The notes under the pieces: model-generated
Database searches by the model: none
What the model saw: the letters and a program-made list of their open reading frames with translations, nothing else
Told to the model about the DNA's origin: nothing
Shown here: positions 14,937 through 21,446 of the stretch, in pieces
Position numbering within the stretch: the stretch's first letter is position 1
Layout: each line of letters opens with the position of its first letter
Position numbers and translations under genes: made by a program
Assembly: GCA_900550395.1 (NCBI GenBank)
Contig: URSD01000035.1
Span: 1 to 26,852, forward strand
Direction of reading: 5' to 3'
Length of the DNA stretch: 26,852 nucleotides
From: an uncultured Porphyromonadaceae bacterium
GTDB lineage: Bacteria > Bacteroidota > Bacteroidia > Bacteroidales > Muribaculaceae

Positions 14937-16316
14937 ATGGCCCGACATCTGACAAGTTACGGAAAATACATACCATGGCTTTTTGCCGCCGCCGATGTGG
15001 CGACGGTCAATCTCATCTTCCTTGTCCTGTGCATCATGTATCCGCAGGAAGGGACGGCGCGGATGTGGCTCATTGTCGAGCTGGCCTTGTTACCAGAACT
15101 GTGGTGGGGACTGCGCCATAAGCCGCAGCGGGCCTTGCAGCTCGACGTAGTGCCCCGGCAGGCCCTCAGCGACGTGGCCCTCCACGCCCTGTTCCTGCTT
15201 GCGCTCATGTCGCTGACGGGCATGCAGCGTATGCCCCTGGGGGTTCTGGCGCTGTTCTACGCGATGCTCTTCGCCGCTTTCTTCGTGGCACGTTTGGCCT
15301 CGCGCGGACTCCTCAAGAGCTATCGTCGCCACGGCCGCGGCTATGCCCGTGTCGTAATTGTGGGCGCCAACCCCATGGGCGAGCGCCTGGCTGCCGAAAT
15401 GGCGCGCGATGCCGGTTTCGGCTTCCGTGTGCTCGGCCACTTCGACGAGGCGTGTCCTCCGGGCTTCTCAGGCAGCTATCTCGGCCCTCTTGCGGGTCTG
15501 GAGGAATTCATGCGCAAAAATTGCGTGCATCAGGTGTACTGCTGCAAGCCGAGCCCCAACGGCAACGGCAGCGTGGCCGCCGAGGTGCTCCGTGTCGCCG
15601 ACGCCTGCGGCGCCGAGTTCTTCTTCGTGCCGCAGCTCTCGCGCTATGTGCAGCGCGGCATGGAGCTGGACACGGTGGGGACGATGGCCGTTATGGGCGT
15701 CCGCGTCAATCCGCTTAATTCCAGGCTGAACCGGGGCATAAAGCGGGCGTTCGACATTGCCGTAAGCGGTCTTTTCCTGTGTTTCTACCCGCTGATATAC
15801 ATCCCCGTCGCCATCGCCATCAAGCGTTCTTCGCCAGGGCCGGTGTATTTCTCTCAGGAGCGCACCGGCTACCATGGCCGCACGTTCCGCTGCCTCAAAT
15901 TCCGCACCATGCGCAGCAGCGACGACGCCGACACCAGGCAGGCCACCGCCGGCGACCCCCGCGTGACGCGCATTGGCGCCTTCCTGCGACGCACCAGCAT
16001 TGACGAGCTGCCCCAGTTCATCAACGTGTGGCGCGGAGATATGTCGGTGGTGGGTCCGAGGCCCCACATGCTGCGACATACCGAGGACTACAGCCGCCTC
16101 ATCGCCCGCTACATGACGCGCCACTCCGTGAAGCCCGGCATCACCGGCTGGGCCCAGGTCACCGGCTGGCGCGGACCCACCGACCAGCTGTGGAAGATGG
16201 AGCGCCGCGTCGAGGCCGACGTGTGGTACATCGAGCACTGGACCCTGCTGCTCGACCTCAAGATAATGGTGCGCACTGTCCTCAATGCCATCCGCGGCGA
16301 GGAAAACGCCGTATAA
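14937..16316 (+). CDS. Undecaprenyl-phosphate sugar phosphotransferase (WcaJ/WbaP-type)
   Basis: 459 aa. Hydrophobic segments (about 11-35, 43-60, 78-95 and 100-120) are followed by a nucleotide-binding-like CoA-binding-type domain (VVIVGANPMGERLA, 139-152). A further hydrophobic segment (about 273-295) precedes the bacterial sugar transferase domain. Its signatures are visible: SSPGPVYFSQERTG, KFRTM (321-325), DELPQFINVWRGDMSVVGPRP and KPGITGWAQVTGWRG. Such enzymes move a sugar 1-phosphate from a UDP-sugar to undecaprenyl phosphate, starting capsule, exopolysaccharide or O-antigen units. No Wzx/Wzy or glycan cluster is adjacent, so it is an isolated initiating transferase. Its 3' end overlaps the convergent MATE gene by 35 bp. 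Confidence 0.93.
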   Translation: MARHLTSYGKYIPWLFAAADVATVNLIFLVLCIMYPQEGTARMWLIVELALLPELWWGLRHKPQRALQLDVVPRQALSDVALHALFLLALMSLTGMQRMPLGVLALFYAMLFAAFFVARLASRGLLKSYRRHGRGYARVVIVGANPMGERLAAEMARDAGFGFRVLGHFDEACPPGFSGSYLGPLAGLEEFMRKNCVHQVYCCKPSPNGNGSVAAEVLRVADACGAEFFFVPQLSRYVQRGMELDTVGTMAVMGVRVNPLNSRLNRGIKRAFDIAVSGLFLCFYPLIYIPVAIAIKRSSPGPVYFSQERTGYHGRTFRCLKFRTMRSSDDADTRQATAGDPRVTRIGAFLRRTSIDELPQFINVWRGDMSVVGPRPHMLRHTEDYSRLIARYMTRHSVKPGITGWAQVTGWRGPTDQLWKMERRVEADVWYIEHWTLLLDLKIMVRTVLNAIRGEENAV

Positions 16317-17616
16317 GTATCGCAAGCATGGTGAGCGCCTCCGCCAGCGGAATGGCGTACCACAGGCCCGACGCGCCGAATGCTGCGGGCAGCAGCACGA
16401 AGCCGGCCACCGGGAAGACGATGCCCCGCAGCAGGGTGTACAGGGTCGACGCCACCGCGTTCTCCACGCTCTGATAGTAGCCTATGAAAGTGATATTTAC
16501 GGCAAAGAACATCGCGCACATGCCGAACACGGGCAGCCCTGAGCATGCCATGCCGTAAGCCGCGGTGTCCGACGGCAGGAACACCCCCGCAAGAACCGAC
16601 GCGCCGCGCCACATGCCCAGCGTCACCAGCACGCCGCACACGGCGGCCGTGCCGAGCGCTATGTGCAGTGCGGCCCGCACACGGTCGGGGCGCCCCGCGC
16701 CGTAGTTGTAGCTGATGATGGGCTGTGCTGACTGCGCCACCGCGTTGCTGATGCTGAACACCAGCGGGAACAGATAGCACGCTATGCTGAACGCCGCCAC
16801 GCCGTCCTCGCCCAGATAGCGCAGATACGTATAGTTGCCCGTCACCATCATCACGCCTATCGCCAGTTCGGCCAGGAAGGTAGCCGCGCCCACGCGCGCC
16901 ATGTTGGCGACGTTGCGCAGGGCGCCGGTGCGCACCTCGCGGCTGAATTTAAGCTTGTCGGAGAAGAACAGGAAGTACACCAGCACCATGAGGCCGCCTA
17001 CCGCGCACGACGCCGACGTTGCCATGGCCGCGCCGCCTATCCCCATGCCAAGCGGGAACACCATCAGCCAGTCCAGGAAGATATTGAGCACGGCGGCCAC
17101 TATCTGCACCGTCATGGCATATTTGGGCGCGCCGTCCAGGCGCACCAGCATCATGCCCACGCACTGCACGTAGAGAAACATCAGCCCCGGCAGCAGCCAC
17201 AGCAGATAATCACGTGCATACGGCTCCAGCCTTTCGCTGCATCCCATCAGCGACAGCAGCGGACCGGTGAACAGCAGCGACACCAGAATTACGCATGAGA
17301 AGATGACGGCGCCCGTCAGGAAGGCCTGTGTCATCACCGTACGGGCTGCCTGCACCTTGCCCTCGGCGAGGCGTATGCTCGCCACTACCGACGCGCCTAT
17401 GCCGAACATCAGTCCCACACCCGTACACAGCAGGAACACAGGGGCCACTATGTTGATGGCCGCGAGAGCGTCGCTGCCCACGCCGTGGCCCACAAACATG
17501 CCGTCGCAGATGTTCAGCGCCGAGTTGAAGAACATGCCCACCAGGGTAGGGAAGAACAGCGCACGGAAGAGCGCGCCCACGCGCCCGTTGCCGAAATCGA
17601 GTCTTTTCTTATTCAT
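16282..17616 (-). CDS. MATE family efflux transporter
   Basis: 444 aa, the usual size, with about 12 hydrophobic segments. The N-terminal RALFFPTLVGMFFNSALNICDGMFVGHGVGSDALAAINIVAP pattern is typical of MatE-domain proteins, and the second half repeats it (QSAQPIISYNYGAGR). MATE pumps export drugs, metabolites or glycan-linked lipids using Na+ or H+; the substrate cannot be predicted. The last 35 bp lie inside the convergent sugar transferase gene. The promoter appears to be at 17734-17766, giving a leader of about 110 nt with a possible seven-codon ORF. Confidence 0.93.
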   Translation of the reverse strand: MNKKRLDFGNGRVGALFRALFFPTLVGMFFNSALNICDGMFVGHGVGSDALAAINIVAPVFLLCTGVGLMFGIGASVVASIRLAEGKVQAARTVMTQAFLTGAVIFSCVILVSLLFTGPLLSLMGCSERLEPYARDYLLWLLPGLMFLYVQCVGMMLVRLDGAPKYAMTVQIVAAVLNIFLDWLMVFPLGMGIGGAAMATSASCAVGGLMVLVYFLFFSDKLKFSREVRTGALRNVANMARVGAATFLAELAIGVMMVTGNYTYLRYLGEDGVAAFSIACYLFPLVFSISNAVAQSAQPIISYNYGAGRPDRVRAALHIALGTAAVCGVLVTLGMWRGASVLAGVFLPSDTAAYGMACSGLPVFGMCAMFFAVNITFIGYYQSVENAVASTLYTLLRGIVFPVAGFVLLPAAFGASGLWYAIPLAEALTMLAILIRRFPRRGWH

Positions 17617-17733
17617 AACCGCTTACTTTACAATATAATAGATGCCGAACAAGCAACTGGTTTTACCCGGTCATCTTATCCGGCATGCGTCGATGCCCTC
17701 CGATGAGGATTACAAAACGTTCTTTCGGCGCTG

Positions 17734-17766
17734 CAAAGGTACGACTTTTATTCCATTCCCGCCAAT
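17734..17766 (-). promoter_or_regulatory. Bacteroidota-type promoter for the MATE gene
   Basis: On the minus strand TACCTTTG (17734-17741) is preceded by ATTGG (TTG at 17763-17765) with a 21-nt spacer. The -33 box is inside the last codons of the gluQ gene. The leader from about 17727 to 17617 is roughly 110 nt long. Confidence 0.65.
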
Positions 17767-18695
17767 ATTATCTTCTCCCGCCGCACTATGCGGGTGAGGT
17801 CGAAGCCGTCGAGGAGCGAGACCGCCGTGCAGGGCTCAGCATCCTCACGTAGCCCCGCCAGATGTGCCAGAAGGCCGATTATCTGCTCGGGCGAATGGGT
17901 GCGGCGCATGCTCTCCATGCTCAGCGAGGCGTCGCGCTTGCTCAGGCGGCGTCCGTCCGGGGCGCACAGCCGCGGCACGTGGGCGAAGCGCGGCGGCTTG
18001 TAGCCAAGCAGCCCGTACAGATATATCTGCTGCGCGGCCGAGAGCATCAGGTCGCATCCGCGCACCACTTCCGTCACGCCCATCAGCGCATCGTCCACCA
18101 CCACGGCCAGCTGATAGGCCCACGCGCCGTCGGCGCGCCGCAGCACGAAGTCGCCGCACTGTCCCGCCAGGTTGTAGGCCTGCGGGCCGAATACGCCGTC
18201 ATCGAAGCATATCTCGCTGTCAGGAACATAGATGCGCGTGGAGTGCGGCACCGGCGGCTCGGCGCTCACGCAGGGCATCGAGGCGGGGCGGCAGGTGCCG
18301 GCGTAGATCACGCGACCGTCGCTCTGGTGGGGCGCCTGCGTTGCCATGATGTCGGCGCGCCGGCACGTGCATGGATAGGTCAGCCCTGTGGCGCGCAGGC
18401 GCTCCAGCGCTGCGGCGTACAGCTCCGTGCGCAGGCTCTGGCGGTATGGCCCGGCGTCGCCTGTGTCCGCGGTGCCGCCCTCGTCCCAGTCGAGGCCCAA
18501 CCAGCGCAGGTCGTCCTCTATCTGCATGGCGTACTCCGTGCGCGAGCGCTGCGGGTCGAGGTCCTCGATGCGCAGCAGCCAGCGGCCTCCGCGGCTGCGC
18601 GCCGAGAGCCAAGAGATCAGCGCCGAGAACACATTGCCCAGGTGCATGCGGCCCGTGGGCGACGGCGCGAACCTGCCCTTTACCGTCAGTCCCAT
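17748..18695 (-). CDS. gluQ: Glutamyl-Q tRNA(Asp) synthetase (GluQRS)
   Basis: 315 aa from the ATG at 18695; the longer in-frame ORF back to 18947 would lie inside the glycosyltransferase gene. It is a shortened glutamyl-tRNA synthetase catalytic core without anticodon-binding domain, attaching Glu to queuosine at position 34 of tRNA(Asp). Seen: FAPSPTGRMHLGN (HIGH-type motif, 9-21), LRIEDLDPQRS (41-51), zinc ligand pattern C109-T-C111...Y131-AGT-C135 equivalent to that of E. coli YadB, and LSKRDAS (251-257) in place of KMSKS. It overlaps the glycosyltransferase stop by 10 bp. Confidence 0.95.
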   Translation of the reverse strand: MGLTVKGRFAPSPTGRMHLGNVFSALISWLSARSRGGRWLLRIEDLDPQRSRTEYAMQIEDDLRWLGLDWDEGGTADTGDAGPYRQSLRTELYAAALERLRATGLTYPCTCRRADIMATQAPHQSDGRVIYAGTCRPASMPCVSAEPPVPHSTRIYVPDSEICFDDGVFGPQAYNLAGQCGDFVLRRADGAWAYQLAVVVDDALMGVTEVVRGCDLMLSAAQQIYLYGLLGYKPPRFAHVPRLCAPDGRRLSKRDASLSMESMRRTHSPEQIIGLLAHLAGLREDAEPCTAVSLLDGFDLTRIVRREKIILAGME

Positions 18696-19855
18696 GTGTA
18701 GCGTTTCTGTCGGCCGAAGCGGGCGCGCGCCAAGAGCATGAGGCGGCGCACCCAGTAGGTGGCGGCCAAAGGCATCACTGAGGCGCCCAGCTCGCGCATG
18801 TCGAGGCGGCGCAGCACGCAGCGCCAGCCCGTCGTGAGGGCCGCTGCCGTGCCGGCCAGCTCCACTGCGGCGATGGCGAGCACGGCGCCGTTGGCCGGAG
18901 CTAAGGCTGCCGCCGCGATCGGGAGCACAAGGGCGGCGGGCATGCACAGCGCGTTCAGCGCCGACCAGAGGCGCGGACGGCGGCGTATGTGGCCCTCAGT
19001 GAAGATGTGGCGCACGGCCGCGCGGCGCAGCGTGCGGCCGTAGTCGTGGGCCAGCAGTCCCACGATGCTGTCGTCCGCCAGCTCCACGGCGGTGTTGTCG
19101 CGCCGGGCTATCTCGCTGATGAATATGTCGTCGTCGCCGTAATGCAGGTTCAGCGAGCGCGAGAAGCCCTTGTTGCGGAAGAATGCCTTGCGGGTGTAGG
19201 CCACGTTGAACTCCGTGGCGCGGAACGGATGTCCCGCTATGGCGGCGCCGAGCCAGCGCACGGCGCGCACGGCGGCGTCGAAGGCACGGCAGCGGGCGCC
19301 GCGGCCCGTGTCGTCGCCGGGCATCTGCGCGGCGTAGCCTATCACCAGCTCCACGGGGCCGTCGGGGGTGAAGTGCCGCATCATGCCGCGCAGCCACTGC
19401 GGGGAGCGTATCTCGGCGCCTATGGCCGTGAGCACCACCACGTCGTGGCGCGCGGCCTTCACGCCTAATGTGATGGCTAACTTCTTGCGGCTGAGGCTGC
19501 GGGCGCCGTCGGGCGTGTGCGTCAGGTACAGCGAGGGGAATGCGGCCTGAAGCATCGCCACCGTGTCGCGCACGTCGGTACTTTCGCCCTCGTTCACCAC
19601 TATTATCTCCATCGGCGCGGGATAGTCCTGCGCCATGATGCTGCGCAGCAGCGTCTCCAGCGCCTCGGCCTCGTCCTGCGAGTACACGATGACGCTCGCA
19701 GGCATCAGCTGTTCAGGCTCGGCCGGAGCCTCACGCCGGGCGCGCCCCAGGCGCCGCGCCTGCACCCACACATAGCCGCAGGCCACGCAGGCGGCGGCAA
19801 GAGCCGCGCCCGTCAGGGTCCACAGCAGGGGCGACAATTCAAAACTGAAATACAT
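18686..19855 (-). CDS. Family 2 glycosyltransferase, membrane-anchored, atypical DxD site
   Basis: 389 aa. An N-terminal membrane segment (about 8-32) precedes a GT-A fold (ASVIVYSQDEAEALETLL at 53-70, IIVVNEG at 84-90), and two hydrophobic segments lie near the C-terminus (about 300-345). Where GT2 enzymes usually carry T-D-A-D, this one reads VVLTAIGAEI, with TAIG at 143-146, so the aspartates expected to hold the metal are missing. HYGDDDIFISEIARR (238-252) and the following acidic segment are retained. Substrate unknown; it may act on envelope glycans, or have lost catalytic activity. One base separates it from the CvfB-like gene, and it overlaps gluQ. Confidence 0.85.
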   Translation of the reverse strand: MYFSFELSPLLWTLTGAALAAACVACGYVWVQARRLGRARREAPAEPEQLMPASVIVYSQDEAEALETLLRSIMAQDYPAPMEIIVVNEGESTDVRDTVAMLQAAFPSLYLTHTPDGARSLSRKKLAITLGVKAARHDVVVLTAIGAEIRSPQWLRGMMRHFTPDGPVELVIGYAAQMPGDDTGRGARCRAFDAAVRAVRWLGAAIAGHPFRATEFNVAYTRKAFFRNKGFSRSLNLHYGDDDIFISEIARRDNTAVELADDSIVGLLAHDYGRTLRRAAVRHIFTEGHIRRRPRLWSALNALCMPAALVLPIAAAALAPANGAVLAIAAVELAGTAAALTTGWRCVLRRLDMRELGASVMPLAATYWVRRLMLLARARFGRQKRYTWD

Positions 19856-19856
19856 T

Positions 19857-20687
19857 TTACACCAATTTTATCTCGTCCGGGCCTATCGTGATGAGGCGCG
19901 CCTTGTAGAGCGAGCCCAGAGCCTTCTTGAAATCCTTCTTGCTACAGCTGAACAGTGCGCGTATCTCCTCCGGGTCCGACTTGTCGCCCAGCGCGAGGCG
20001 TCCGCCTGCGGCGCGCAGCGTAGTCATCACCGACTCGGCCAGGCCGCCCACACGTTCGCGCTCGCGTCCGCCGAGGCGCACGTCGATCTTTCCGTCCTGC
20101 CGCACGCGCACCACGTGGGCCGTCAGCGTCTCGCCCGCCTCGGGCGTACGGAACGTCTCGTTGCGGTAGAGCATACCGGCGTGGGCGTTCTCCACGATGA
20201 CGGTGTAGCCTATGGGCGTCTCGCCCGTGACGAGGCACTCTACCTCCTGCCCGGGGCGGTAGTCGGGCAGCACGTTGCCTAGAAAGCGCTCGGTCTTGGC
20301 GGAGGCCACTATGCGGCCGGAAGCGTCGTCGAGGTAGACGTACACAAGGTAGTCGCGGCCCTGGCGCATACGCGATTTCTGCTCGGAGTAGGGCACCAGC
20401 AGGTCCTTGCCCGGCAGACCCCAGTCGAGCCACGCGCCCGTGGCGTTGACCTGGCTCACATGCAGGAACGCGAACTCGCCCACCTGCGCGTAGGGCACCT
20501 CGGTGGTGGCTATGAGCCTGTCCTCCGAGTCGCGGTAGACGAAGGCGTCCACCTCGTCGCCTATGCGGCTGCCCTCCGGCACCGCCTTGGCCGGCAGCAG
20601 TATCTCCGTGCCGTCGCCGCAGTCCAGATATACGCCGAAGTCCACCTCGCGGGCTATCCGCAGCCTGTTGAATCGTCCTGTTTTCAT
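19857..20687 (-). CDS. CvfB-like S1 domain RNA-binding protein
   Basis: 276 aa, the usual length of the CvfB/YitL family. Successive S1-like OB folds are visible: one at about 1-60 (VDFGVYLDCGDGTEILLPAKAVP), one at about 70-130 (GEFAFLHVSQVNATGAWLDWGLPGKDLLVP) and one at about 140-205. A C-terminal winged helix follows (residues ~220-276: SDPEEIRALFSCSKKDFKKALGSLYK). CvfB affects virulence factor expression in Staphylococcus and binds RNA. Here it leads a three-gene unit with the GT2 and gluQ. I see no clear TAnnTTTG promoter immediately upstream; the upstream region is the hairpin-module element. Confidence 0.92.
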   Translation of the reverse strand: MKTGRFNRLRIAREVDFGVYLDCGDGTEILLPAKAVPEGSRIGDEVDAFVYRDSEDRLIATTEVPYAQVGEFAFLHVSQVNATGAWLDWGLPGKDLLVPYSEQKSRMRQGRDYLVYVYLDDASGRIVASAKTERFLGNVLPDYRPGQEVECLVTGETPIGYTVIVENAHAGMLYRNETFRTPEAGETLTAHVVRVRQDGKIDVRLGGRERERVGGLAESVMTTLRAAGGRLALGDKSDPEEIRALFSCSKKDFKKALGSLYKARLITIGPDEIKLV

Positions 20688-20744
20688 ATTATTGTTGTCC
20701 GGTAAGACGTTATTAGATACGATATATCAGATATTTACACGCGG

Positions 20745-21006
20745 TTACCCGCCGGATGGCGGGTGAAATCCGGTTAGCCGCGGATTAAGGCGCGTAGCGC
20801 CGTATCCGCGGTAGGTTCAGTAAAGTGCATCAACCTGCCGCATGGCGGGTTGCACGACTCTTTATAGTCGGCAGCCGTAGGCGTGGTGCAACCCGCCATC
20901 CGGCAGGTTGATACGTTTGTGTCACTTCTACCGCGAGTATGTCGCTCCCTGCGGTCGCTCCTTAACTCGCGGCTAACCACATTCAACCCGCGACGAGCGC
21001 GGGTTG
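20745..21006. repeat. Composite inverted-repeat element A (hairpin modules)
   Basis: Two diverged inverted arms of about 110 bp (20745-20854 and 20887-21006) flank a 32-bp centre. Each arm reads, inward: a small hairpin (ACCCGCC-GGAT-GGCGGGT at 20747-20764; CAACCCGCG-ACGAG-CGCGGGTTG at 20984-21006), then GGTTAGCCGCG starting a second hairpin (outer stem 20778-20785/20804-20811 with inner GGCGC-GTA-GCGCC; outer stem 20931-20938/20965-20972), then a 26-nt arm-end repeat (20829-20854 and 20887-20912) that is inverted with one mismatch. The centre has its own CGACT/AGTCG stem (20855-20870). No convincing ORF is present. Confidence 0.85.
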
Positions 21007-21048
21007 CTTTCATTTTATCGGATTGCAATGCGTTGCGATATATTTTGT

Positions 21049-21275
21049 ATGGCCGGAGGCCATGCATTTTGTTAGCCGCGGGCACTTGTGCCCGTGGTGA
21101 GGAGTAGACCCACGCATTCAGCCCCGGAGGTGGCTGAATTTCCTTCTCATGAATCTGTATCTTTGCAGTCATGACAGGGAGCCGGTGCAGCCACCTCCGG
21201 GGCTGAACCCGTAGGTGGTCCGTTACCCCGGGCGACAAGCGCCCGGGGTTAACAATATCCATGGCCTCCGGCCAT
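21049..21275. repeat. Composite inverted-repeat element B (hairpin modules)
   Basis: Two inverted arms (about 21049-21139 and 21187-21275) each contain, inward: ATGGCC-GGA-GGCCAT (21049-21063; its inverse at 21261-21275), an A/T-rich spacer with TTGTTA, a strong stem (21076-21097; ACCCCGGGCG/CGCCCGGGGT at 21225-21249) and a TTCAGCCCCGGAGGTGGCTG segment (21117-21136; inverse at 21188-21207). Stem sequences differ between arms, but base pairing is kept. The centre (21140-21186) holds TATCTTTG (21158-21165), a -7-like box. The layout parallels element A, 42 bp to the left. Confidence 0.85.
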
Positions 21276-21378
21276 ATGTGCGTTATTTTACGGACAATTT
21301 TTCCGATGCTGTTTTTCATTATTTGTGCCGTGCGTCCCTACAATTTGTGTGGTTCCCTTTTGCAATGCAAAGTTACTA

Positions 21379-21428
21379 CAAAAAAATCATAAGCGGCAAA
21401 AGATGTGCATCTTTTGTCGCTTATGATT
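21379..21428 (-). terminator. Rho-independent terminator of the 568-aa secreted protein
   Basis: A 21-bp stem with one G-T wobble (21385-21405 pairing with 21408-21428) and a 2-nt loop is followed on the minus strand by a seven-T run. It starts 18 bp past the stop codon. The stem contains CTTTTGTCGCTTATGA, which recurs upstream of the same gene at 23381-23396. Confidence 0.9.
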
Positions 21429-21446
21429 ATGGGTGCGGAAGCGGGA

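Noticed and set aside
18696..18947. N-terminal extension of GluQRS
   Set aside because: Arg-rich shadow of the glycosyltransferase gene; the class I synthetase starts at the MGLTVKGRFAPSPTG segment.
20774..21319. 181-aa minus-strand frame across the hairpin elements
   Set aside because: It translates palindromic repeats, has no domain-like pattern or promoter, and arm divergence preserves base pairing rather than codons.
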